DNA of 64,000 nucleotides, from the NCBI RefSeq assembly GCF_000424445.1, contig NZ_AUJX01000007.1, forward strand, positions 84,205 through 148,204, read 5' to 3'. The translations under genes and the position numbers were made by a program. Positions 17,780 through 24,423 of this stretch are shown here, one piece after another. Numbering within the stretch: position 1 is the stretch's first letter; every line of letters begins with the position of its first letter. This DNA is from Oribacterium sp. NK2B42. Its GTDB lineage: Bacteria; Bacillota; Clostridia; Lachnospirales; Lachnospiraceae. The notes under the pieces were generated by a model. It was not told the origin of the DNA. It did not search any database and worked only from the letters and a program-made list of their open reading frames with translations.

Positions 17780-19471
17780 ATGCCGAAGGTGATTTCCATC
17801 GGAGCACAGTATTTCTCTGATTTAAGAGAAAAGGACTGTTTTTATGTAGATAAAACATATTTTATCAAGGAATGGTGGGAGAAGAAGGACATAGTTACTC
17901 TCATAACCCGTCCGCGCCGTTTTGGAAAGACACTCAACATGAGTATGACGGAATGCTTCTTTTCTGTCAAGTACAGGGACAGAGGAGATCTTTTTGAAGG
18001 TCTGTCCATATGGGAGGATGAAAGGTACAGAGCACTTCAGGGAACGTATCCGGTTATATTTCTGTCCTTTGCGGGAGTGAAGGCGGTAAATTATGAGACA
18101 ACCAGAGAGTCTATCAATAAACTTATAGTAAATTTGTATGATGATTATAAGTATATTCTTGAAGATGACAGATTTGACGAGAAAGATAGGAGAATTTTTG
18201 ATGAAATCTCTATGGATATGTCTGACAGTACTGTATATACGTCAGTAAACCAACTGTGCAAATACCTCGAACTGTACTACGGCAGGAAATGCATAGTGAT
18301 CATAGATGAGTATGATACTCCTATGCAGGAGGCATGGATAAACGGGTATTGGGACGAGCTCACGGCATATATGCGAGGGCTTTTCAACAACACCTTCAAG
18401 ACGAATCCATACCTTGAGAGGGGACTCATGACAGGCATCACGAGAGTGAGCAAGGAGTCTATATTCTCTGATCTTAACAACCTGAATGTCATCACCACCA
18501 CATCAGATGAGTATGCGGATTGCTTTGGATTTACCGAAAAAGAAGTGTTCGAGGCAATGAATACACAGGGCATCGATCCGTCAGAAAAGGAAAAGGTTAA
18601 GACATGGTATGACGGCTTTACATTTGGAAGCATTACTGATATTTATAATCCATGGTCAGTAACCTCCTATCTCGATAAGAGAAAATTTGATACATATTGG
18701 GCAAACACAAGTGGAAACGGTCTGGTTGGCAGGCTTCTCAAAGAATCTGACAGAGGAATCAAGATAGAGTTTGAGAAACTTTTAGAGGGAAAGAGTATTG
18801 AAGCAAGGATAGATGAGCAGATAGTATTTGATCAGCTGTCAGGAAGTAAAAATGCTGTCTGGAGTTTGCTTTTGGCCTCCGGATATCTAAAGGTTACAAG
18901 AGCCGTATTTAGCAGTGCAGGGAAACCAGATTATCAGCTGGCTCTGACTAACTATGAAGTAAAGTGTATGTTTGAATCCATGATTGAAGGCTGGTTTTCA
19001 CAGACTGACGACTTTGGGGATTTCATTTCCGCCATGCTGCGAGGTGACGAGTACGAGATGGAAAGATACATGAATCAGGTAGCATTAAACACCTTTAGTT
19101 CCTTTGATACCGGAACATCTCCTTCCGGCGAAAAGCATCCTGAAAGGTTTTACCACGGCTTTGTCCTTGGCCTTATGGTGGATAAATCAAGAGACTACAT
19201 CATTAAGTCAAACCGGGAAAGCGGCTACGGAAGATATGATGTAGTGATGGAACCAAAGAACACTTCAAATGTTGCGGTGATCATGGAATTCAAGGTCCGG
19301 GATGAAAGACGCGGAGAGAAAACCCTTTCTGACACTGCTGAGAATGCACTCTCACAGATAGAAGACAGAAAATATGATGCAGACCTGATTTCGAGAGGCA
19401 TCCCTGCGGAACGCATATACAAGTACGGCTTTGCCTTTGAAGGTGAGACCTGCCTCATCAAAAAGGGATAA
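17780..19471 (+). CDS. AAA-ATPase-like protein with C-terminal PD-(D/E)XK nuclease-type domain
   Basis: 563 residues, the usual size of a family abundant in gut Firmicutes and Bacteroidetes (AAA-ATPase_like plus PDDEXK). The N-terminus FYVDKTYFIKEWW is typical. The P-loop is TRPRRFGKTLNMS and Walker B is CIVIIDEYDTP. Residues around NPWSVTSYLDKRKFDTYWANTSG form the characteristic middle. The C-terminal core GRYDVVMEPKN...AVIMEFKV fits the D...ExK nuclease motif. Biological role is not established; defence or mobile-element associations have been suggested for relatives. GGGAGG precedes the ATG. It stands alone, and no partner gene is seen. Confidence 0.9.
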   Translation: MPKVISIGAQYFSDLREKDCFYVDKTYFIKEWWEKKDIVTLITRPRRFGKTLNMSMTECFFSVKYRDRGDLFEGLSIWEDERYRALQGTYPVIFLSFAGVKAVNYETTRESINKLIVNLYDDYKYILEDDRFDEKDRRIFDEISMDMSDSTVYTSVNQLCKYLELYYGRKCIVIIDEYDTPMQEAWINGYWDELTAYMRGLFNNTFKTNPYLERGLMTGITRVSKESIFSDLNNLNVITTTSDEYADCFGFTEKEVFEAMNTQGIDPSEKEKVKTWYDGFTFGSITDIYNPWSVTSYLDKRKFDTYWANTSGNGLVGRLLKESDRGIKIEFEKLLEGKSIEARIDEQIVFDQLSGSKNAVWSLLLASGYLKVTRAVFSSAGKPDYQLALTNYEVKCMFESMIEGWFSQTDDFGDFISAMLRGDEYEMERYMNQVALNTFSSFDTGTSPSGEKHPERFYHGFVLGLMVDKSRDYIIKSNRESGYGRYDVVMEPKNTSNVAVIMEFKVRDERRGEKTLSDTAENALSQIEDRKYDADLISRGIPAERIYKYGFAFEGETCLIKKG

Positions 19472-19524
19472 TGTTACATTATTATCCCACTGTAATTTTA
19501 TTTTTCCGGCTTTATAATTACCTG

Positions 19525-19553
19525 TTGACAGCCATGCCTTCAGATGATAGTCT
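19525..19553 (+). promoter_or_regulatory. Promoter of the FMN-riboswitch/ribU unit
   Basis: TTGACA (19525-19530), a 17-bp spacer and TAGTCT (19548-19553), about 20 bp before the riboswitch. Confidence 0.6.
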
Positions 19554-19571
19554 TTAGGTGAAATTGAAATA

Positions 19572-19684
19572 AGTTCTTCGGGGCAGGGTGTGATTCCCTA
19601 CCGGCGGTATAGTCCGCGAGCCTTTGTGCATGAACCGGTGTGATTCCGGTACCGACAGTATAGTCTGGATGAGAGAAGAAAACG
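19572..19684 (+). promoter_or_regulatory. FMN riboswitch (RFN element)
   Basis: The conserved blocks occur in order: TTCTTCGGGGCAGGGTG, GATTCCCTACCGGCGGTA, GTCCGCGAGC, the variable GAACCGGTGTGATTCCGGT stem, ACCGACAGTA, AGTCTGGATGAGAGAAGA. FMN binding should switch off the downstream riboflavin transporter. Confidence 0.97.
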
Positions 19685-19702
19685 TGAAGTTAGCGATGAT
19701 TT

Positions 19703-19738
19703 ATCTCAGTGCCCGAATCAAAGGTACTGAGATTTTTT
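19703..19738 (+). terminator. Terminator of the FMN riboswitch expression platform
   Basis: ATCTCAGT (19703-19710) pairs with ACTGAGAT (19726-19733), followed by TTTTTT. It lies between the aptamer and the ribU start, consistent with transcriptional control. Confidence 0.85.
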
Positions 19739-19838
19739 CGTTATCGGGAGTATCCCGATTCGATCATATATCGAAATTTCAACCATCTCAAAGAGCTTGT
19801 TTCCTCAAATATTTATTATAATTTTGGAGGACAACACT

Positions 19839-20465
19839 ATGACAAACAGATCAAACATTCAGAAACTCGTTTACACAGGACTTCTTGCAGCCCTTGCGGG
19901 AGTGCTCATGTCACTTGAATTCAGCATTCCCTTCTTCCCGCCCTTCTATAAGATAGACTTCAGTGATATGCCAAGCGTTATCGCGCTTTTTACTCTGGGA
20001 CCATTTTCCGCATTCTTTGTTGAAGTTTCAAAGCTTCTGATCAAGCTTTTCACCGTCGGAACAAACAGCATGTATGTAGGTGAAGTTTCAAACCTTCTCG
20101 GAGCATTTATTTTCATTGTTCCTATGTGGTTAATGTACAAGAGATCCGATAAGTCCATCAAGAGCATTGCCATCTTACTTATAGTCAATGTTTTCATCCG
20201 AACAGCCTGGATGTGCTTCTGCAATGCTTTCATCACCCTTCCCATGTATGCCTCAGCTATGGGCGTAAGCATCGACGATGTTGTGGTTATGGTATCTTCA
20301 GTAAATCCTTTTATAAAGAACCTTCCCACCTTCATTATACTGGCAACAATTCCGTTTAACCTTATCAAGCTCACTTTGGTTTACACACTTTCATATGTAA
20401 TCTTCAGCAGAGTGAGGGCTGCTGTTCCCGGGTTTCGCTCCATGAACAGCACAGCCCGGGTATGA
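19839..20465 (+). CDS. ribU: Riboflavin ECF transporter substrate-binding component RibU
   Basis: 208 residues with about six membrane helices. The N-terminus MTNRSNIQKLVYTGLLAALAGVLM and the FPPFYKIDFSDMPSVIALFTLGP stretch are typical of RibU S-components. It binds riboflavin in the membrane and works with the shared EcfA/A'/T energising module, which is not in this window. The ATG at 19839 follows GGAGG (19826-19830); an earlier in-frame ATG at 19797 lacks a ribosome site. The FMN riboswitch 150 bp upstream strongly supports the substrate. Confidence 0.95.
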   Translation: MTNRSNIQKLVYTGLLAALAGVLMSLEFSIPFFPPFYKIDFSDMPSVIALFTLGPFSAFFVEVSKLLIKLFTVGTNSMYVGEVSNLLGAFIFIVPMWLMYKRSDKSIKSIAILLIVNVFIRTAWMCFCNAFITLPMYASAMGVSIDDVVVMVSSVNPFIKNLPTFIILATIPFNLIKLTLVYTLSYVIFSRVRAAVPGFRSMNSTARV

Positions 20466-20524
20466 TCTTTAGTACTATGGAGACATTGACAGATCAGCTT
20501 TCCATATAAATTTGCTCATCAGTA

Positions 20525-20563
20525 GGCGAATGTTTCCGGTTCGGAGGCATTCGCCCTTTCTTT
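20525..20563 (+). terminator. Terminator after ribU
   Basis: GGCGAATG (20525-20532) pairs with CATTCGCC (20548-20555), with TTCC/GGA extending the stem, then CTTTCTTT. Confidence 0.7.
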
Positions 20564-20649
20564 ATATATATGAAGACCGGGTACCATAGTTTCCGCAAAT
20601 CCCGGAACCTTAATCAGTAACTTTTTTTCCTTTTAAACAGAAGCTAATT

Positions 20650-20742
20650 AGATCTGCATCTGTGTGTCAGATATTAAGGCTCCCAAAACAGCGTTAATAG
20701 ATGAGAGGAGCCGGTTAGATTGACATCTGTGTGTCAGAAATA
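20650..20742 (+). repeat. Two related ~26-bp direct repeats upstream of the creatininase gene
   Basis: 20650-20675 and 20717-20742 share CATCTGTGTGTCAGA exactly (67 bp apart). A third relative, with AGATCTGCATC and TGTCA, occurs at 56124-56149. The second repeat also carries TTGACA at 20720-20725. Confidence 0.6.
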
Positions 20743-20778
20743 AACGACGGAAAACCTGAATTTACAGAGGAGACTATA

Positions 20779-21579
20779 ATGATTCAGAATTACAGAGATT
20801 TAACAAGAAAAGAAATGGAAGCTATCGACAAGGACAACACCATAGTCCTTATACCTCTCGGCGCCCTGGAGCAGCACGGTTCCCAGGCACCTCTCGGAAC
20901 TGATTCCATGATAGCGGAAGCCATGCCAAAGTATGTAAAGGAAGAACTTGAGAAGCTCGATCCGGATTTCCCCATGCTGATATTTCCCGTGATCCCGGTG
21001 GGTCTTTCCATAGAGCATCTGAATTTTGCAGGCTCAGTTTCCTTTAAGCCGGATACCTACTACCACATGCTTTATGACATTGCAGAATCCATACAGCATC
21101 ATGGTTTTAAAAAGCTTGTTTTCCTTATCTGTCACGGAGGAAACCGGCCGGTGGCTGATGTTCTTTCGAGACAGCTCCGTCATGATTTCGGGATCTTCAC
21201 CTTTGTCCTTGCATCCGGCGCTTTCCTGGATCCTCAGGTTCAGGCCACCATCAGCCCGGATAATCATTGGGATTTCCACGGTGGAGAGATGGAAACTTCC
21301 ATGATCATGGCGATTCACCCTGAAACCGTCAAGCTTGAGCTTTCGGAAACCGGCCACAAGGACGGAGGCTATAAAGGAATGAAAATCCTGAATTTCTCCG
21401 GTGATGCTGCCATCAACTGGATGGGAGAGGACTTAAGGACTTCCGAAGGAAAACCTATCGGTATCGGTGGAGACCCCCGTGGTGCCACAGCCGAAAAGGG
21501 CGAGATCATTTTCAGGCGTTCCGCAGAAAAACTCGCAAAAGCACTCCTCGAAGTCCGGGACTGGGACATTAACGCATAA
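20779..21579 (+). CDS. Creatininase-family amidohydrolase
   Basis: 266 residues, typical for the family. Metal-site and core motifs: IPLGALEQHGSQAPLGTD, a His in the SIEHLNFAGSVSF stretch, LICHGGNRP and DFHGGEMETS. Family members hydrolyse creatinine or act on cyclic amides and formamides in other pathways (for example MftE, ArfB), so the substrate here is undetermined. The ATG at 20779 follows AGAGGAGA; an upstream in-frame GTG at 20731 would add 16 residues without a ribosome site. It has no obvious pathway partner beside it. Confidence 0.9.
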   Translation: MIQNYRDLTRKEMEAIDKDNTIVLIPLGALEQHGSQAPLGTDSMIAEAMPKYVKEELEKLDPDFPMLIFPVIPVGLSIEHLNFAGSVSFKPDTYYHMLYDIAESIQHHGFKKLVFLICHGGNRPVADVLSRQLRHDFGIFTFVLASGAFLDPQVQATISPDNHWDFHGGEMETSMIMAIHPETVKLELSETGHKDGGYKGMKILNFSGDAAINWMGEDLRTSEGKPIGIGGDPRGATAEKGEIIFRRSAEKLAKALLEVRDWDINA

Positions 21580-21629
21580 ATTTAAACCATTTTAGACCCA
21601 GATCCTTTTCGGATTCTTTCCGTTCTGCT

Positions 21630-21689
21630 TTGAAGTTGTATTGAAGTACTTATTGAAGTAAAATTGAAATAATTATTGAAGCTCTTCAA
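21630..21689 (+). repeat. Helically phased TTGAAG array
   Basis: TTGAAG/A hexamers start at 21630, 21641, 21653, 21664 (TTGAAA) and 21676, spaced 11, 12, 11 and 12 bp, followed by an inverted CTTCAA at 21684. It lies about 125 bp upstream of the zinc-ribbon gene. Confidence 0.6.
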
Positions 21690-21814
21690 TCAGCAGCATT
21701 CATTTTATTAAGAATATAGTATGGATGCCGGAATTTGAAATCCATATGACAAAATAAAGGGCATTGTATTTTACAGAGTAACTAAACATATTATCAAACC
21801 AACGGGAGGAGATC

Positions 21815-22168
21815 ATGGGATTATTTGACAAGGATAATGAACCGAAGTCAAGAGAGGAGCTTGAAGCGCAGCTGGCTAAGGCAAAGGCATTTGCAGCCCT
21901 CACACCGGAGGAGATGGCAAAAAAGATGGAAGAGGCACAAAAGGCTGCTCAGGAGGCTTTTGACAAGCTGACGCCGGAAGAGCAGGCACGTGCAAAGGCT
22001 GAGGCAGAGAGACTGATGCGTGAATCAGAGCAGGAACGTAAAGCTCTTCTTGAGGAAGCTCAAAAACTATCAGGCATAAAAACTCCCAGGTTCTGTCCAT
22101 ACTGCGGAACCGAAAACACAGGCGGCAATTTCTGCCCGAACTGCGGAGCTCCTTATAAAACCAACTGA
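21815..22168 (+). CDS. Small coiled-coil protein with a C-terminal zinc ribbon
   Basis: 117 residues. An N-terminal acidic, Ala/Glu/Lys-rich helix region (LEAQLAKAKAFAALTPEEMAKK...) contains two TPEE repeats. A C-terminal rubredoxin-like ribbon CPYCGTENTGGNFCPNCGAP supplies four Cys ligands. No membrane segment. GGGAGG precedes the ATG. Such ribbons usually mediate protein or nucleic-acid contacts; the function of this one is unknown. It is followed by a terminator and by hsp20. Confidence 0.8.
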   Translation: MGLFDKDNEPKSREELEAQLAKAKAFAALTPEEMAKKMEEAQKAAQEAFDKLTPEEQARAKAEAERLMRESEQERKALLEEAQKLSGIKTPRFCPYCGTENTGGNFCPNCGAPYKTN

Positions 22169-22188
22169 GATATACAAGTTTAAAAAAA

Positions 22189-22222
22189 CAGTGGCAGACT
22201 GCATTGCGGATTGCCGCTGTTC
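22189..22222 (+). terminator. Hairpin after the zinc-ribbon gene
   Basis: ACAGTGGCA and TGCCGCTGT pair with one G-U, around a long loop. The T-tract is weak (TCTTAAGTTT). Confidence 0.5.
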
Positions 22223-22251
22223 TTAAGTTTATAGAAAATTTATAATTATTG

Positions 22252-22278
22252 TTAGCACTCGCCGTTGACAAGTGCTAA
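22252..22278 (+). promoter_or_regulatory. CIRCE operator (HrcA-binding)
   Basis: TTAGCACTC-N9-AAGTGCTAA differs at one base from the CIRCE consensus TTAGCACTC-N9-GAGTGCTAA. It overlaps the -35 box of the hsp20 promoter. Confidence 0.93.
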
Positions 22279-22293
22279 CAATAGGACTATAAC
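22265..22293 (+). promoter_or_regulatory. Promoter of hsp20
   Basis: TTGACA (22265-22270) lies inside CIRCE, then a 17-bp spacer and TATAAC (22288-22293). HrcA bound at CIRCE would block it; heat should release it. Confidence 0.85.
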
Positions 22294-22426
22294 ATAGTTG
22301 TAAACAAAAAGAGGGGTTCAAAAAGATATGAAACTGATCAGAATCTTCCGGGATCGCAACCGATCCGAGGTTGATCCAAAATCGAAACAAGTCTTCAAGA
22401 ACCTGAATATAAAGGAGGAATTTGAT

Positions 22427-22867
22427 ATGTTGTACATGCCCAGTATTTTTGGTGAGAACTTTATGGATGACTTTTTCGGTGACTTCGACCGTGACTGGCA
22501 CTCAAAGCCTGCACATAACAAACAGCCTGCCAATCTGATGAGAACTGACATCAAGGAAAATGACAAGGCTTATGAAATGGCTGTCGAGCTTCCGGGTTAC
22601 AAGAAAGAGGACGTTAAATTGGAGCTTAATGACGGCTACCTGAAGATAAGCGCCGTACATAATGACAACAAAGAAGAGAAGGACAACGAGGGCAGAGTTA
22701 TCCGCCGCGAACGCTACACCGGTTCAATGCAGAGAAGCTTCTATGTAGGCGATGACTTTACTCCACAGGACATCGAAGCCAAGTTTGAGGACGGAATCCT
22801 CAAGATCGACCTTCCCAAGAAGGAAGTAAAGCAGATTGAGACTCCGAAATACATCGAGATCAAGTAA
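22427..22867 (+). CDS. Small heat-shock protein Hsp20/alpha-crystallin family
   Basis: 146 residues. A Phe-rich N-terminus (MLYMPSIFGENFMDDFFGDF) precedes an alpha-crystallin domain (about 45-140) with VELPGYKKEDVKLELNDGYLKISA and the I/V-x-I-type C-terminal end around IDLPKK. It is a holdase that keeps unfolded proteins soluble. The start at 22427 has AAAGGAGGAA placed correctly. An in-frame ATG at 22328 would add 33 basic residues and has a distant GAGGGG; that extension is less typical of the family but cannot be excluded. It is controlled by CIRCE/HrcA. Confidence 0.93.
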   Translation: MLYMPSIFGENFMDDFFGDFDRDWHSKPAHNKQPANLMRTDIKENDKAYEMAVELPGYKKEDVKLELNDGYLKISAVHNDNKEEKDNEGRVIRRERYTGSMQRSFYVGDDFTPQDIEAKFEDGILKIDLPKKEVKQIETPKYIEIK

Positions 22868-22877
22868 TAATCCAAGA

Positions 22878-22907
22878 AGCATGGCGTTGACGACGCCATG
22901 CTTTTAA
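22878..22907 (+). terminator. Terminator after hsp20
   Basis: AGCATGGCG (22878-22886) pairs with CGCCATGCT (22894-22902), followed by TTTAAATTT. Confidence 0.75.
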
Positions 22908-22948
22908 ATTTCCTCAAAATTAATTTATATTCCCCCCAAAATTAATTG

Positions 22949-22977
22949 TTGACAACAGCTCTCTATTCTTGTAGAAT
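22949..22977 (+). promoter_or_regulatory. Promoter of the tRNA-Pro pair
   Basis: TTGACA (22949-22954), a 17-bp spacer and TAGAAT (22972-22977), about 35 bp before the first tRNA. Confidence 0.8.
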
Positions 22978-23011
22978 ACACTAGTCGCTTGAAAAGAGCG
23001 GTCATTTAGCT

Positions 23012-23086
23012 CGGGGTGTGGCTCAGTTTGGCTAGAGCACCTGGTTTGGGACCAGGGGGTCGCAGGTTCGAATCCTGTCACCCCGA
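23012..23086 (+). tRNA. tRNA-Pro (anticodon UGG)
   Basis: 75 nt with a complete cloverleaf. The acceptor is CGGGGTG/CACCCCG. The anticodon arm is CCTGG-TTTGGGA-CCAGG, giving TGG. The T-arm is GCAGG-TTCGAAT-CCTGT. CCA is not encoded. Confidence 0.97.
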
Positions 23087-23108
23087 CTTTTTAATTAAAT
23101 ATCTATAT

Positions 23109-23183
23109 CGGGGTGTAGCTCAGTTTGGTTAGAGCGCTTGGTTAGGGACCAAGAGGTCGCAAGTTCGAATCCTGTCACTCCGA
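23109..23183 (+). tRNA. tRNA-Pro with unusual AGG anticodon
   Basis: 75 nt, a diverged copy of the preceding tRNA. The anticodon arm CTTGG-TTAGGGA-CCAAG gives AGG. The stem change is compensated (T28/A42), but the T-stem GCAAG...CCTGT has an A-C mismatch and the acceptor CGGGGTG/CACTCCG a G-U pair. CCA is not encoded. Confidence 0.9.
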
Positions 23184-23193
23184 CGATCACATC

Positions 23194-23226
23194 ACGGAGG
23201 TTCGTTTATCGAACCTCCGTTTTTTC
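23194..23226 (+). terminator. Terminator after the tRNA-Pro pair
   Basis: ACGGAGGTTCG (23194-23204) pairs perfectly with CGAACCTCCGT (23210-23220), followed by TTTTTT. Confidence 0.92.
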
Positions 23227-23271
23227 GTCTTCCGATCCATGATATACTATGAAGTAATACGGAGGCACAAC

Positions 23272-24423
23272 ATGACTTTTTTTCATTTATCAGACCTACA
23301 TCTGGGTCTCAAACTCATAAATCACGATCTGCTTGAAGATCAAAAATACATTCTCGAAAAAATCATCAACTACGCAAAGGAATATAAGCCGGATGCCATC
23401 CTGATAGCGGGAGACATCTACGATAAAGCCATCCCGCCCATAGAGGCTGTGGAGCTGTTTGACGATTTCATCAGGAAGCTTACGGTCACCGCTCCTGATG
23501 CAGAAATAATGCTCATAAGCGGAAACCACGACAGCGCGCCAAGAGTGAATGTCTTCAGAAGCATCCTGAGTCATCAGAAGATTCACATGATAGGAAACCC
23601 GCCTGTCAGTCCTGAGGATCATATCGAAAAGGTCACTCTCGAAGATGCCTTTGGTCCCGTCAACTTTTACCTTCTTCCCTTTGTGAAGCCTTCCATGATA
23701 AAGGCCATTGTCGGCACTGACAAAAACGGGCTGAATCTGTCATATGACGAATCCCTGCACAAACTCCTGGAACGGGAGCAGATTAATGCCGAAGAACGGA
23801 ACATCTTCGTAAGCCATCAGTTCTACCTTCCCAAGGGGAAATCCCCGGAAGAGATCGAGCGAATGGATTCCGAGATACATACCGTCGGAAACATTGATCA
23901 GGTTAATGCTGACCTTCTGGAATCCTTTGACTACGCAGCACTTGGTCATATCCATAAACCCATGAAGGTTGGCAGTGAATTTTACCGCTACTGCGGGACG
24001 CCTCTTGCCTGCTCAGTTTCAGAAGCCGGACAGGAGAAGGGGATCATCAGGGTCACCCTTGGGCAGAAAGGAGACATTGGCACAGAGGTTCTGCCTCTGG
24101 AACCTTTAAGACAGGTTCGCGTCATAAGAGGCGCTCTGTCCGAGGTTCTGACCCGAAGCTCTGACGATTATGTAACTGTAATCCTTGAGGACAAAGTCGA
24201 TCTGGATGTTTTTGATATTCAGGACAGGCTTCGTAATGCTTTTCCGAATCTTCTGGAAATACGCCGGGAGACCCTGAGAAAAGCAGACTACAAAAACCGT
24301 TTTGAGCCGGAACGGACCCTGGATCCCTTTGAGCTTTGCAATTCATTTCTGAAAGATCTGGACGAAGAAGAACAGGCACTTTTGAAAGATGTGATCAATT
24401 CTATACAGGAGAGAGCATTTTGA
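23272..24423 (+). CDS. sbcD: Exonuclease subunit SbcD
   Basis: 383 residues. A calcineurin-like phosphoesterase of the Mre11/SbcD type: FHLSDLHLG (residues 4-12), AGDIYDKAIPP, SGNHDS, VSHQF and LGHIHKPM carry the metal ligands. With SbcC it forms the nuclease that cleaves hairpins and blocked DNA ends. The ATG at 23272 follows GGAGG; an in-frame upstream start would add 11 residues without support. Its TGA overlaps the TTG start of sbcC, so the two are translationally coupled. Confidence 0.95.
   Translation: MTFFHLSDLHLGLKLINHDLLEDQKYILEKIINYAKEYKPDAILIAGDIYDKAIPPIEAVELFDDFIRKLTVTAPDAEIMLISGNHDSAPRVNVFRSILSHQKIHMIGNPPVSPEDHIEKVTLEDAFGPVNFYLLPFVKPSMIKAIVGTDKNGLNLSYDESLHKLLEREQINAEERNIFVSHQFYLPKGKSPEEIERMDSEIHTVGNIDQVNADLLESFDYAALGHIHKPMKVGSEFYRYCGTPLACSVSEAGQEKGIIRVTLGQKGDIGTEVLPLEPLRQVRVIRGALSEVLTRSSDDYVTVILEDKVDLDVFDIQDRLRNAFPNLLEIRRETLRKADYKNRFEPERTLDPFELCNSFLKDLDEEEQALLKDVINSIQERAF

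Noticed and set aside
17780..19471. AAA-ATPase-like/PDDEXK protein as a new defence system
   Set aside because: It is a common stand-alone family in gut bacteria and no partner gene is present; its role remains open.
22328..22426. Extended N-terminus of Hsp20
   Set aside because: The ribosome site at 22411-22420 favours the ATG at 22427, and the 33 extra basic residues are unlike the family. Kept as a possibility only.
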